Notes: a model not told the origin generated them from the letters alone. A stretch of DNA of 64,000 bases from Deinococcus taeanensis (GCF_020229735.1 NZ_CP083459.1:1-64000); one strand, 5' to 3'; positions 24,865 through 34,069 are shown, counted from the first letter of the stretch. Numbers and translations are program-made.

Positions 24865-27800
24865 GGTTTCTGGAAGTCCACTCCGGTTTCCTTGTAGGTG
24901 ATGTCGCCGTCGTCGGTACAGGTGCCGATCAGGATCTTCAGGGCCGAATCGTCGAAGGTGCTGGCCAGACTCGACCACGTCAGAGCGTAGTCGTCCGCCA
25001 GCCCGGTGAGGGCGGCACGAACCACGGTGGTGTCCAAGACGTCGTGCAGAATGTTGTGAGCCGTGTCGGCAATCCGCGCCTTGCCGACCGCCGCGATCAG
25101 GTTCTTCGCGCTGTTTCCGCCGCCCAGGTACAGCGAGACGGCGTGGTGGATCTCTCCAGACAGCCCGGTCAGGGTGTCGTCCATCGCAGATTTCGCGTGA
25201 TCCGCGTACTTCGTGATCTTCTGGGATGGATCGCGCACCAGCATGTGCGGCCCAGGCTTGAGTTTTCTGGGAATCTCCGTCCACTTGACGTAGAAGAGGG
25301 GCCGGTCGGCAATCTTGCTGAAGACGATCTGGGCCAGCTTCGCCATCTCTGCTTCAAGCAGGCGACGGTCAGCGCTCAGCGCCGGCTTCGAGGCAAGCAG
25401 GGTCTTTTCCATGGCCACCTCGAGCCGGTCGAGGATGCTGCGGGTGGACCGGCCGCTCTCCTGCCAGGTGCGCCTCAACGTCAGACTGGTGTTCCCGGCA
25501 GGGTCCGGCAGGCACTGAAGTTTCTTCCCACCAGTGGCGAACACGGCCGTCCAGTTGGCGGGGGCCGCCGCCTTCGCCGCCTGCAGCTCTGCCTGAACAT
25601 CGATGCGCGCCCCCAGCTTCTTCGCCCCATCCTCCCAGCCGTGGGAGGCGAACCACTCGTACCGGGCGCGTTCCCCCTGGTTCACATGGGCGATCACCTT
25701 GCTGAAGATCCGGTGCTTCTGCTGGATTGCCTTTGCTACGCGTTTCGCTGCGTTCTTCGGAAGGACGCCCTTCACAGTGTACTTCGCCTCAAGCCTCGGG
25801 ATGTCGTCCAGGCCGGCTCTGACCGCACGGTCGTGTTCCCTCGAAGTGGTCGGCTGAGTTCCAATCACGGCGGGCTTCCTGGAAGTACCGATGAGCTTCT
25901 TGATGCGTGCGACGGCCTTGTCGAGCAGGGCCTCCAGTTTTCCTCGGACCTTCCCAATCACGGTCTTGACCTTGGCGCCGATGTTCCCCAGCCCCAGAAC
26001 CTTGCCGAGGAAGCCCAACGCCACCGGGATGCTGCGCGCCAGCGTGCTCTCCACGCCCTTGACCGCCGCGCCGATGTTCCCCTCGGCGATGGCCCCGACG
26101 CTCTGCACGGCACTGGTGATCACGCCCATGATCTGCTTGCCCTGCTCGATCACGAACTGCACGCTCCGGAACGCCCCGATCAGCGCCTGAACGAAGCCGC
26201 CACCCGGGATGAGCATGCTCGCGACCTTCGTGATGCCCGCCATCACCACGCTCTTGGTGACCTCGCTCTTCAGGCCGGCCACCACTTCGTTGCCCACTGG
26301 CGCCTGGTTGGCCTTCATCTCGCCGGACTTGTGCAGGCCGCCCATCAGGGTTTTCAGGGCGTCCAGGGTCCCTTCGGCCGCCCGGACCTGCTTCTCGCCG
26401 TTCGGGCCCATCGCCTTGACCAGTCGGCCGCGCATCGCCTGATAGGTCAGGCCCATCACGCTCAGGGCCGTCATGAACACGCCCTGCAGGTCGAGCTTGG
26501 CGGGTAAGGTGATGCCGCTCGCCCCGGTCAGCCACTGCCCCAGGCCGGTCTGCAGGTGCTTCGGGGCGTTGCCGGCAAAGCTCTTGAAGCCGCCTTTCAG
26601 GGCGTTCAGGAGGTTCCCGGCGAACTTCGCGGGGTTCTTCAGGACCTGGATGATCAGGTCTCCGCTCTTCCGCAGTTGGGCGATCACGCCCTGCCCGACC
26701 GGACCGAGCCCGGCGGCCAGGGCGGTCAGGCCGATCTCCGCGATCTTCTTCGCGCTGCCAACGATCAGCGCCTTCAGGCCCCCGATGCGGCTCGTGACGG
26801 CCGTTTTCGCCGCGCCCAGGTCGGCCTTGCCGATGGCACTCGCCACTTCGCCGAGGACGCCGGCGAGGTTGAGTTTGGCGAGTTCGGCCTTGAACCACGC
26901 CCAGGCTTTTGGAAGGGCGTTCGTTTCCTTCAGCGCCTTGAGGATGTCCTTGAGCGGCCCCGGGACCCAACTGGTCAGCGTATCGAGGATGGTGTTCGGG
27001 TTCTGCGCGACCGCCTTCCCAGTGACGAGGTCCTTCCCGAACGCCAGCGTGAGTTCCCGGTACCCGGGAATCTGCGTGAGGGCGCCGGCGATCATCTCCC
27101 TGCCTTTGTTGGCGACTGCCTGCACGCCGTCCTGAACCTTGTCTCCCACCCACTTGAACGGGTTGCCGAGGCGCTGCACCGCCTGGGGCTGCAGGTCGTA
27201 CAGGGGTTTGAGGGCGAAGGCCTGTGTGGCCCCCTCCTGGGCCCGCTGCAGGGCAGCCGCCTTGGTGTACACGCCGGGAGCGTGGGGACTGGGCGGCATC
27301 AGGCTCTTCGCGCTGGGCAGCACCCGGGCGAGCTTCGACCCCATCGACTGCGCCTCGGCTTCCAGACCGGCATCCGGGTCGATACCTCGGCCGACCTTGC
27401 CTTGAGCCTGCTGGACGGTGTGCGTGACCTCGTGCGCGAGCAGTTCCAGTCCGGACTTCGTGTTCGGGTTGAATTTCCCGGAACGGAAGTAAATGTCCGT
27501 GCCCGTCGTGAAGGCCACCGCGTTCACGCCCTTGGCCAGCTTGTCGGCCTCGGCGTCGTCGTGGATACGCACGCGGCTGAGGTCATGGTTCAGGCCCTGC
27601 TCCAGATGACGCTGCACCGCGGCCGGGAGGGGGTTCCCGCTCCCTCGCCTGGCCTGGATGCGTTCCATAACCGGCTTCGTGGCCTGCTCGTCCAGCTCCG
27701 CCAGTTGCCGCTGCAGGCTGTGCAACGACAGGGCCTGCCCGTCCTGCTGGCGTTGCAGCGCTTCCCGCTCCTGCACCTCACCCACGGCGCACTGAATTGC

Positions 27801-28415
27801 CGGGCGTTCCCCTGCGGGGAGGCTGCCCAGCACCACCTGTACTACGGGCCGGCTCAACGGGTGCCGCTGCAGGCTGGCGAGGTGAGCTGCGAAGGCCTGG
27901 TGCCGCTCGGCCGCAGGCTGACGATCCTGTTTGAAGGCCGTAGTGAGCTGCCCGGCCACCTGCCGCTGCAGGGCCGTGAACTGCCCATACGCCTTGGGAT
28001 CCAGCCGCTGCCCTTCGACCTGTTCCGCCCGCTGTCGCATCACCGTCACCCAGTCTGAAGGGGACTGGGGCGTCCTGATCACGGCAACAGGCACGGACGA
28101 CTGCGCCTGGCGTTGCAGGGCGGCCTGAACAGCACCATCCGGCAGCGCTGCGGTTAGGGCCGTGACCTGCCGCTGGACGGTCTGCTGTTGTGCTGCGATC
28201 TGACCAATTTCCTGAGCGTGCAGGCGTGCAGCCCGGAGAGCAGGGGCGGCGACCTGTAGCTGCACGGAAGTGGGACGGGCAGTGAAGCGCTGGAGGTCCC
28301 GCTGGACCTGCTGCTGCCGTTGAACGGCGGGCGTGACGGTGGATGAGGCCTGAAGAATCGGCCGCGTCTGAACCGCGACTGTCTTCGTGGAGGGTTTCTT
28401 GGCGACGTGCTGCAT
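24861..28415 (-). CDS. DUF4157 (eCIS-core) protein with C-terminal HNH-like toxin tail
   Basis: Codes for 1184 residues; the ATG at 28415 has GGAGG 8 bases before, so it is preferred over the start at 28472. Layout: Gln-rich helical N-terminus (1-260); DUF4157/eCIS-core domain (about 270-350) containing the zinc-peptidase-like motif HEVTH and the GVNAVAFTTGTDIYFR segment; a long helical, Ala/Gly/Lys-rich central region (about 400-850) with weak repeats; a 250-residue linker; and a C-terminal domain (about 1075-1184) with EIHHAVSLYLGGGNSAKNLI and AHNILHDVLD, an HNH/treble-clef nuclease-like pattern. DUF4157 proteins are carried by extracellular contractile injection systems or delivered as polymorphic toxins. 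No sheath or baseplate gene is in the window. The nuclease call rests on motif shape. Confidence 0.8.
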   Translation of the reverse strand: MQHVAKKPSTKTVAVQTRPILQASSTVTPAVQRQQQVQRDLQRFTARPTSVQLQVAAPALRAARLHAQEIGQIAAQQQTVQRQVTALTAALPDGAVQAALQRQAQSSVPVAVIRTPQSPSDWVTVMRQRAEQVEGQRLDPKAYGQFTALQRQVAGQLTTAFKQDRQPAAERHQAFAAHLASLQRHPLSRPVVQVVLGSLPAGERPAIQCAVGEVQEREALQRQQDGQALSLHSLQRQLAELDEQATKPVMERIQARRGSGNPLPAAVQRHLEQGLNHDLSRVRIHDDAEADKLAKGVNAVAFTTGTDIYFRSGKFNPNTKSGLELLAHEVTHTVQQAQGKVGRGIDPDAGLEAEAQSMGSKLARVLPSAKSLMPPSPHAPGVYTKAAALQRAQEGATQAFALKPLYDLQPQAVQRLGNPFKWVGDKVQDGVQAVANKGREMIAGALTQIPGYRELTLAFGKDLVTGKAVAQNPNTILDTLTSWVPGPLKDILKALKETNALPKAWAWFKAELAKLNLAGVLGEVASAIGKADLGAAKTAVTSRIGGLKALIVGSAKKIAEIGLTALAAGLGPVGQGVIAQLRKSGDLIIQVLKNPAKFAGNLLNALKGGFKSFAGNAPKHLQTGLGQWLTGASGITLPAKLDLQGVFMTALSVMGLTYQAMRGRLVKAMGPNGEKQVRAAEGTLDALKTLMGGLHKSGEMKANQAPVGNEVVAGLKSEVTKSVVMAGITKVASMLIPGGGFVQALIGAFRSVQFVIEQGKQIMGVITSAVQSVGAIAEGNIGAAVKGVESTLARSIPVALGFLGKVLGLGNIGAKVKTVIGKVRGKLEALLDKAVARIKKLIGTSRKPAVIGTQPTTSREHDRAVRAGLDDIPRLEAKYTVKGVLPKNAAKRVAKAIQQKHRIFSKVIAHVNQGERARYEWFASHGWEDGAKKLGARIDVQAELQAAKAAAPANWTAVFATGGKKLQCLPDPAGNTSLTLRRTWQESGRSTRSILDRLEVAMEKTLLASKPALSADRRLLEAEMAKLAQIVFSKIADRPLFYVKWTEIPRKLKPGPHMLVRDPSQKITKYADHAKSAMDDTLTGLSGEIHHAVSLYLGGGNSAKNLIAAVGKARIADTAHNILHDVLDTTVVRAALTGLADDYALTWSSLASTFDDSALKILIGTCTDDGDITYKETGVDFQKP

Positions 28416-28541
28416 GACGGAGCCTCCCGGAGCTCCCAGAGTACCAATGAGGCGATCTTCAGGAAGCCGCACTTGCGTGTTATGGACCGGAGCGCAGGAG
28501 AATCACCAGGGTCATTTCCAGTTGGGAATGATCCTGCCGGT

Positions 28542-28913
28542 TCAAGGCTTCCTCAGCCTGGCCATTGCCCCTTCCGCCACCAGCGCTGATGGATCGGACG
28601 CCAGCTGGATCAGCAGATCCACAGGCAGTCCGGGGTTATAGGCCAATCGGGCCCGGACCCTCTCATCACCGTCCGTCATGAGGCGCTGCATAACTGCTTC
28701 TGGACACGCGCGGCGGGACGCGATGACGGACCGGACCTGAGGGTCCGGGTCGCGGGCAAGCTGTTCCATGACCGCTGAGGGAATCGTCTTGTTCTGCGCG
28801 ACCTACCGGCGCATGTCTGGGAAGTGTGTGATGACCTCTTCCCAGACTTCAGGTGTTGCCGCGCCGTATGCCGCTCGGTGAGACTCCTCCCGGACTTCAG
28901 TGTTCGTGGTCAC
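28542..28913 (-). pseudogene. Leucine-rich-repeat-variant protein gene with an amber codon
   Basis: Reading from a GTG at 28913, the frame runs 36 codons (ending HFPDMRR), hits TAG at 28805-28803, and continues in phase (VAQNKTIPSAVMEQLARDPD) to a stop at 28542. The repeat unit is the LRV/HEAT-like one: VAQNKTIPSAVMEQLARDPD, VIASRRACPEAVMQRLMTDGD, LAYNPGLPVDLLIQLASDPS. In relatives this position is usually Trp (TGG), so one G-to-A change explains the stop. A 75-residue piece from an internal ATG at 28769 could still be made. It sits 126 bases upstream of the toxin gene and in the same direction. Confidence 0.6.
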
Positions 28914-28977
28914 GGGCGAAGTCGATCCCGAAACGCTTCAGATTGGTGGCATAGCAGACAACCTTGTGGTGTTCTTC
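28897..28977 (-). pseudogene. 3' fragment of an unknown gene
   Basis: The frame reads TEEHHKVVCYATNLKRFGID then FARDHEH and stops, 16 bases inside the start of the LRV gene (overlap typical of an operon). In phase upstream there is a stop at once, and no longer frame is visible to 29230, so only the C-terminal end remains. The family is not recognised. The rest of 28978-29233 shows nothing further. Confidence 0.3.
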
Positions 28978-29233
28978 AGTTCAGAAGCCAGGAATGCTTT
29001 TTTCGCTCAATATCCCGGGACCCAGACTGGTTGATCGCCGCACCCGTCTGGAGGTACCTACTCACCAAAGAGCACCCGAGGTTTGGGCCCACCATCAGGG
29101 CGTCAGCCGCCTCCGGTTCGAACCTCTGGCGTCATCAATAGGTCACGCGCGGCCTCCCTTCACGCGCCATGGCGTAGGCCGTCCGGCCCATGACTCCGCC
29201 AGACGCCCTCCCTACACTCCTGGGGAGGTTCCC

Positions 29234-29590
29234 ATGTGCCGTTACGCCCTGACCCCCTACAAAACGCACTACGCGTGCTTCTCGTGCCGGAAGACCTTTA
29301 AGGCCCCTAGCCGAAGAGCCAACGGCGCCACGAAAATCTGCCCGCAGTGCGGGGTCACCATGACGATCATGGGGCACGATTTCAAAGCCCCTCACCGAAC
29401 CGACCTGCTGGCCTGGCAGAAAGCGGAGTACCTGGCGGCCCACGGCCTGGTGTTCGGGTCGTGTGGCTGCAGCGGGCCAGGATACGCTCCGCAGACCATG
29501 GATGAAGCCCGCACGCTGGTCGATTCCCATCTCGGGATTCCGGAAGGCGTCCGGCTGCTCCGGCAGTTCACATTGCGACATCCTCGCTGA
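29234..29590 (+). CDS. Zinc-ribbon protein, first gene of the RNA-repair island
   Basis: Codes for 118 residues; GGGGAGG precedes the ATG by 7 bases. The N-terminal 45 residues form a zinc ribbon with two CxxC pairs: CFSCRKTF and CPQCGVTM. The second half has a Cys-Gly-Cys patch (GSCGCSGPG) and a helical C-terminus. The family is otherwise not recognised. It lies 10 bases upstream of the kinase gene in the same direction. A nucleic-acid-binding or adaptor role in the RNA-repair cluster is an inference from position and the ribbon. Confidence 0.72.
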   Translation: MCRYALTPYKTHYACFSCRKTFKAPSRRANGATKICPQCGVTMTIMGHDFKAPHRTDLLAWQKAEYLAAHGLVFGSCGCSGPGYAPQTMDEARTLVDSHLGIPEGVRLLRQFTLRHPR

Positions 29591-29600
29591 CCACCCAGCC

Positions 29601-30080
29601 GTGACTCCTGCAGGTCATCCGTTGGAGCTCGTGGTGTTCGTGGGGCTGCCTGGAAGCGGCAAGACCACTTTCTACCGGGCCCGCTTCGCCGAAGCACACG
29701 CGCACGTCAGCAAAGATCTGTTCCCCAACAACCGGAACAAGGCCCGCCGCCAGCAGCAGCTGCTCCAGGATGCCCTCCAGGCCGGCCGCAACGTCGTGCC
29801 AGACAACACCAATCCCACGGTCGGTGACCGTGCAGGCGCCATTGCGTTTGCTCAGGCGTACGGCGCCCTGGTGACCGGCTACGTGTTCGCTCTTGACGTT
29901 CCGGCCTCCATCGAGCGCAACGCCGGCCGCGAGGGCAAGGCCCGCGTCCCGGACGTCGCCATCTACGCCATCGCCAAACGCTGGCAGCCCCCCACCCTCG
30001 AGGAAGGCTTCGACCGCCTCTTCACCGTCTACCTCACCCCCGAGGGAGCCTTCGAGATCCTGCCGCTGGAGCCTCAATGA
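29601..30080 (+). CDS. P-loop kinase, polynucleotide-kinase-like
   Basis: Codes for 159 residues from GTG; an alternative TTG at 29622 would trim seven residues. Walker A is ELVVFVGLPGSGKTTFYR near the N-terminus; a DNTNP motif (about 75-80) and a lid region with R residues follow, in the style of the T4 Pnk/zeta-like kinases used in RNA repair. It would phosphorylate a 5'-OH RNA end, restoring the 5'-phosphate after damage; a substrate other than RNA is possible. The stop overlaps the Thg1 start (ATGA), tying it to RNA end processing. It lacks the phosphatase and ligase domains of full-length Pnkp. Confidence 0.78.
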   Translation: MTPAGHPLELVVFVGLPGSGKTTFYRARFAEAHAHVSKDLFPNNRNKARRQQQLLQDALQAGRNVVPDNTNPTVGDRAGAIAFAQAYGALVTGYVFALDVPASIERNAGREGKARVPDVAIYAIAKRWQPPTLEEGFDRLFTVYLTPEGAFEILPLEPQ

Positions 30081-30856
30081 ACAACGACACCTTCGAGGCG
30101 CGCCTGCGCGCCCTCGAGTACTACCACAACCTCAAGATTGTCCCCGGCGCCTGGGTGGTCCTCCGGGTGGACGGGCGCGGCTTCTCCCGCTTCACTCAGG
30201 AGCGCTTCGACAAACCCTTCGACGACCGCTTTGGCCGCCTCATGGTGACTACAGCCCAGGCCCTGCTGGAAGAGTTTCAAGGGATCTACGCCTACACCGA
30301 GAGTGATGAGATCAGCGTGCTCTTTCCGCCCTCCTGGACCATGTTCGACCGGGAAGTCGAGAAGCTCGTCAGCCTGAGTGCCGCCACCGCCAGCGCCACC
30401 TTCACCCTGGCCTGCGGGGAGCGGGCGACGTTCGACAGCCGCGTCTGGATCGGCGTGACTGAGCAGGACGTTCTCGACTACTTCCGCTGGCGTCAATCCG
30501 ATGCGACGCGCTGTGCCTTGAACGGCTGGGCGTACTGGACGCTCCGCCAGGAGGGTGCCAGCGTGGCTGAGGCCACCCAAACACTCGAACGCCAGACCAC
30601 CGCATTCAAGAACGAACTTCTCTACCAGCGCGGGATCAACTTCAATGAACTGCCGGCCTGGCAACGGCGAGGCGTAGGCTTGTACTGGGAGACCTACGAC
30701 AAGGAGGGCATGAATCCGCTGACCGGACAACGTGTCCTGGCCCAACGCCGCCGGGTCAAGGTGGACCGCGACCTCCCGATGAAAGACGAATACAGCGCTT
30801 TTCTCCAGACGCGCTTGGGGCCGCTCAAGGCGCAGATCACCACGGACGAGGCTTAA
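30077..30856 (+). CDS. thg1: tRNA(His) guanylyltransferase-like 3'-5' RNA polymerase (Thg1/TLP)
   Basis: Codes for 259 residues, close to the family length. The catalytic palm is recognised by VLRVDGRGFSRFT (first metal-binding Asp) and YTESDEISVLF (second). A third family motif, ALNGWAYWTLRQ followed by KNELLYQRG, is also clear. Thg1-like proteins add nucleotides to the 5' end of RNA in the reverse direction, which in bacteria is thought to repair 5'-truncated tRNAs. The four-base overlap with the kinase gene is meaningful: the kinase prepares or replaces the 5' phosphate that Thg1 needs to activate. Confidence 0.93.
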   Translation: MNNDTFEARLRALEYYHNLKIVPGAWVVLRVDGRGFSRFTQERFDKPFDDRFGRLMVTTAQALLEEFQGIYAYTESDEISVLFPPSWTMFDREVEKLVSLSAATASATFTLACGERATFDSRVWIGVTEQDVLDYFRWRQSDATRCALNGWAYWTLRQEGASVAEATQTLERQTTAFKNELLYQRGINFNELPAWQRRGVGLYWETYDKEGMNPLTGQRVLAQRRRVKVDRDLPMKDEYSAFLQTRLGPLKAQITTDEA

Positions 30857-30914
30857 GCAACATGTGACCCTTTCGCTGGGATCTCTCGCGCCCCGAACAA
30901 CTGGTGCAGGTCCG

Positions 30915-31163
30915 CTAACCCTGGACGCGCCGGACTTTGATCTCCAGCTTGCGCTTCTCCATCCGACGAAGGAGAACCGCAGATTCATCGTTATATGGGT
31001 CTTGGATGCCTCCTTCCTCTCCAGGCATCAGCACGCCGAAATTCCATAACAGCTGACCGAACCGCTGGTCAGGCTCTGCTTCCACGGCTTCGAGCAGCCG
31101 CTCCAAAATGGCAAGGTTCGCTTCCTGGCGACTGATCGACACGAGGGCAGTGTCCCATGTCAT
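30915..31163 (-). CDS. Small hypothetical protein
   Basis: Codes for 82 residues starting MTWDTALVSISRQEANLAI. The centre (DQRFGQLLWNFGVL and DPYNDESAVLLRRME) matches the pattern of small bacterial proteins of unknown function that read RFGQLIxNxx...DPFYxEDxELL. No signal peptide or membrane helix. It is convergent with thg1 and interrupts the plus-strand direction of the island. A link to the RNA-repair genes is not shown. Confidence 0.6.
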   Translation of the reverse strand: MTWDTALVSISRQEANLAILERLLEAVEAEPDQRFGQLLWNFGVLMPGEEGGIQDPYNDESAVLLRRMEKRKLEIKVRRVQG

Positions 31164-31319
31164 AACACCCTGGTTCGCCCTGGATCAAAAGGTGGATGGC
31201 GGCCCCCGCCTCTCCCCTCCTGTCAGGCTATGAGCGAGTGAGACACCCGCACATGCTGGGCTGAATGTCAGACCGGGCCTGGGCAAATGGGCAAAGCAAC
31301 GCCGCCTACACTGCTTGCC

Positions 31320-31685
31320 ATGACCACCCGGACGCCCCTCATCGTGTATGTCGATGTGGACGAAACCCTGATTCGAAACCACGGGCGGGCCCGCATCCCC
31401 ATGCCCGCCGTTATCCGGCACGTGCGGACACTGTACGAGCAGGGCGCTCACCTGTACTGCTGGTCGTCCGGCGGGGCTGCCTACGCTCAGGAGAGTGCGC
31501 GGGAGGTTGGCCTGGAAGACGTGTTCCTGGCGTTCCTGCCCAAACCCATGGTGATGATTGACGACCAGGCCGTCCAGACCTGGCGCCGGCTGCTTCAGGT
31601 GCACCCGAACACCACGGAGGGTCAGACGGTCGAGGGCTACCGGGCCGGGCTGCAGCGAACCCCTGAAGAGCTCCTGATCCGCTGA
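31320..31685 (+). CDS. HAD-like phosphatase of the RNA-repair island
   Basis: Codes for 121 residues from an ATG that lies 7 bases after TACACT, so the message is probably leaderless; the longer frame from 31287 is not supported. The HAD motif I is VYVDVDETLIRN (nucleophile and acid/base Asp), motif II Ser in YCWSSGG, and a later acidic motif (MVMIDDQ) can serve as motif IV. Small HADs of this type remove phosphates. In this context the attractive substrate is a 3'-phosphate or 2',3'-cyclic phosphate end that blocks repair, replacing the phosphatase domain of Pnkp; this is an inference. Confidence 0.75.
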   Translation: MTTRTPLIVYVDVDETLIRNHGRARIPMPAVIRHVRTLYEQGAHLYCWSSGGAAYAQESAREVGLEDVFLAFLPKPMVMIDDQAVQTWRRLLQVHPNTTEGQTVEGYRAGLQRTPEELLIR

Positions 31686-31790
31686 TCTCCCCCACGCCCT
31701 CTTGCTCGCCGACGAGCTGCCCCATTACGCAAGAGTGCCGATGGAATACGGCGCCCCCGACAGTAGGCTGAACCTCACGAAAGGACGCCT

Positions 31791-33158
31791 ATGCTGCTGA
31801 CCATCCTCACCACCCACGCCCCCGCCACCGACCTCGGCTACCTCCTGCACAAGAACCCAGCCCGCCCCTCCCGCTTCGATCTGCCTGTGGGCCAGGGGCA
31901 CGTGTTCTACCCGGAGGCGACACCAGAGCGCTGTACCGTCGCCCTGCTCGTCGAAGTGGACTCGGTGGTGTTGTCACGCGGCCGCGCTGGCGCCAGCGGA
32001 TTACCGCTGGAGCCGTACGTCAACGACCGTCCTTACGCCGCGTCGAGCTTCCTGAGCAGCGCCATGCGCGAAGGTTTCGGCACAGCCATGACCGGCCGCA
32101 GCAAAGAACGCCCCGAACTGGCCGCGCAGACCCTGCCTTTCGAAGTCCACCTGCCCGCCCTCCCGTCTCGCGGCGACGTCAGTCTGGCTGAGCGCATGTT
32201 CCGGCCACTCGGTTACCAGGTCACAGCGGGCACGACCCTGCTGGACGAGTCCTTCCCGGAATGGGGCCAGAGCCCTTATCTCGACTTGAAGCTCGAAGGC
32301 ACCGTCCGCCTCCAGGACCTGCTGGCACATCTCTACGTCCTCATTCCAGTCCTGGACGACACCCAGCACTACTACGTCGACGAGGCAGAAATCGACAAGC
32401 TCCTGCGCTACGGGGCCGGCTGGCTGGACGCCCACCCGGAGCGTGACCTGATCACCCGCCGGTTCCTGAAGCACCGCCGCGCCCTGCAACGGGCCGCGCA
32501 GGCGCACTTTACCGATGACGATGGACCCGGGTCCGAGCGTCCGGCCACGCCTACCTTGAACGAACAGCGCCTCGAGGCGCTCAAAGCCGCCCTGGTGGCC
32601 AGCGGGGCCGTCACGGTCCTCGATCTGGGCTGCGGGGAGGGCAATCTTCTTGCCAAACTCCTGCCCGAACGGCAGTTCACACGGCTCCTGGGGCTGGACG
32701 TCAGTCCGCGGGTCCTCGCCCGGGCCCGCGACAACCTGCGGTTAAACGAGTTGCCGGAGTCCTACCGCAACCGCCTGACGCTCACCCAGGGCTCCCTCAC
32801 GTACCGGGACACCCGGTTGCAGGGGTTCGAGGCTGCGGCGCTGGTGGAAGTGATTGAACACCTCGACGAGGGCCGGCTCTGGACGCTGGAACGGGTGGTG
32901 TTCGGCGACGCGCGCCCGAGCACGGTCGTGGTCAAGACCCCGACCGAGGAGTTCAACGCCCGTTGGGCCAGCTTGCCGGCGGGCGACACCCGCCACGCCG
33001 ACCACCGTTTCGAATGGACCCGCGCTCAGTTCCAGCCCTGGGCGGAGCGCGTGGCGGACGAGTTCGGTTACGCCGTGACCTTTCAGGACGTCGGCGAAGT
33101 CGATGCGCATCTGGGGCCGCCCACGCAGATGGCCGTGTTCCGCCTGGAGGCCCTATGA
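31791..33158 (+). CDS. hen1: Bacterial Hen1: 3'-terminal RNA 2'-O-methyltransferase
   Basis: Codes for 455 residues; AAAGGA lies before the ATG. The N-terminal Hen1 domain (about 1-240, starting MLLTILTTHAPATDLGYLLH) is characteristic of the bacterial family. The C-terminal methyltransferase (about 255-455) has the SAM motif VLDLGCGEGN and the metal-binding residues used for 2'-OH methylation: the two Glu and His in EVIEHLD and a later His in ADHRFEW. It methylates the 2'-OH of the 3' end at a break before sealing, so that the same ribotoxin cannot cut again. It normally works with Pnkp; the separate kinase and phosphatase nearby may replace it. Confidence 0.94.
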   Translation: MLLTILTTHAPATDLGYLLHKNPARPSRFDLPVGQGHVFYPEATPERCTVALLVEVDSVVLSRGRAGASGLPLEPYVNDRPYAASSFLSSAMREGFGTAMTGRSKERPELAAQTLPFEVHLPALPSRGDVSLAERMFRPLGYQVTAGTTLLDESFPEWGQSPYLDLKLEGTVRLQDLLAHLYVLIPVLDDTQHYYVDEAEIDKLLRYGAGWLDAHPERDLITRRFLKHRRALQRAAQAHFTDDDGPGSERPATPTLNEQRLEALKAALVASGAVTVLDLGCGEGNLLAKLLPERQFTRLLGLDVSPRVLARARDNLRLNELPESYRNRLTLTQGSLTYRDTRLQGFEAAALVEVIEHLDEGRLWTLERVVFGDARPSTVVVKTPTEEFNARWASLPAGDTRHADHRFEWTRAQFQPWAERVADEFGYAVTFQDVGEVDAHLGPPTQMAVFRLEAL

Positions 33159-34069
33159 ACACCGATCTCAGTCCCCTGCCGACCGGCACCCAGGTGGTCA
33201 CGCGAATCGCCCTGCACGCCCCGAGCGGCGAAGTGAGTCGCCCGGCGGGCGCCGTCGGACGTGTGGTCAGCGCCCCGGCCGACCTGAACCACGCCTACCG
33301 GGTCAGCTTTCCTGATGGGGTGCAGTCGGCGTTCCTCCGCCGGGACCTCGACATCCAGCGGCATCACAGCAACCCGGACCAGCCACCGGCGCCGGACTGG
33401 ACGCAGTGGGTGCAGTACCGCTGCGTCGTCGGCTCCCGTGCGTTCGGCCTGGACACCGAGGGCAGCGACACGGACCGGCGCGGCTTCTACCTGCCGCCGG
33501 CCGACCGGCACTGGAGTCTGTGGGGCGTGCCGGAGCAGCTGGAGAACGACGAGACGCAGGAAACCTACTGGGAACTGCAGAAATTCGTGACGCTCGCCCT
33601 GAAAGCCAACCCGAACGTCCTCGAGTGCCTCTACACCCCCCTGGTGGAGACCGCTGGCCCGGTCGCCCAGGACCTGCTGGGCATGCGCGACGCCTTCCTC
33701 TCCACGCTGGTGTACCAGACGTACAACGGGTACGTCCTCTCGCAGTTCAAGCGGATGCAGGCCGACCTGCGCAACCGCGGCGAAGTCCGCTGGAAGCACG
33801 TTATGCACCTGATCCGCCTGCTGCTGTCCGGCGTGGCCGTGCTGGAGCAGGGTGAGGTCATGGTGCATGTCGGTGAGCACAAAGCTGGCCTTCTGGCCAT
33901 CAAGCGTGGCGAGGTGCCCTGGGCCGAGATCGACGCCTGGCGGCTGGACCTGCACGCCCGCTTTGACCGGGCCCTGCCGCGAAGCACGCTGCCTGAACGC
34001 CCGGACTACGCGCGCGTCAATGCGTTCCTGCTCCGCGCGCGGCGCAGCATGCTGGAGGTGGAATCGTGA
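33155..34069 (+). CDS. RlaP-type nucleotidyltransferase (RNA-repair polymerase-beta family), copy 1
   Basis: Codes for 304 residues from an ATG that overlaps the hen1 stop (ATGA). The first 75 residues look like a small SH3-like barrel (TRIALHAPSGEVSRP...RVSFPDGVQSAF). The nucleotidyltransferase follows with the family motif VGSRAFG...GSDTDRRGFY, which holds the two metal-binding Asp residues; downstream are helical regions with KFVTLALKANPNVLECLY. This is the RlaP family named from RNA-repair operons. It should transfer a nucleotide to an RNA end. A free 2-gene tandem with the next paralog is unusual. Confidence 0.87.
   Translation: MNTDLSPLPTGTQVVTRIALHAPSGEVSRPAGAVGRVVSAPADLNHAYRVSFPDGVQSAFLRRDLDIQRHHSNPDQPPAPDWTQWVQYRCVVGSRAFGLDTEGSDTDRRGFYLPPADRHWSLWGVPEQLENDETQETYWELQKFVTLALKANPNVLECLYTPLVETAGPVAQDLLGMRDAFLSTLVYQTYNGYVLSQFKRMQADLRNRGEVRWKHVMHLIRLLLSGVAVLEQGEVMVHVGEHKAGLLAIKRGEVPWAEIDAWRLDLHARFDRALPRSTLPERPDYARVNAFLLRARRSMLEVES

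Noticed and set aside
24813..26507. 564-codon plus-strand frame
   Set aside because: Antisense to the DUF4157 gene; no recognisable family.
25789..27153. 454-codon minus frame rich in Gly/Arg/Asp
   Set aside because: A frame-shifted shadow of the DUF4157 toxin gene.
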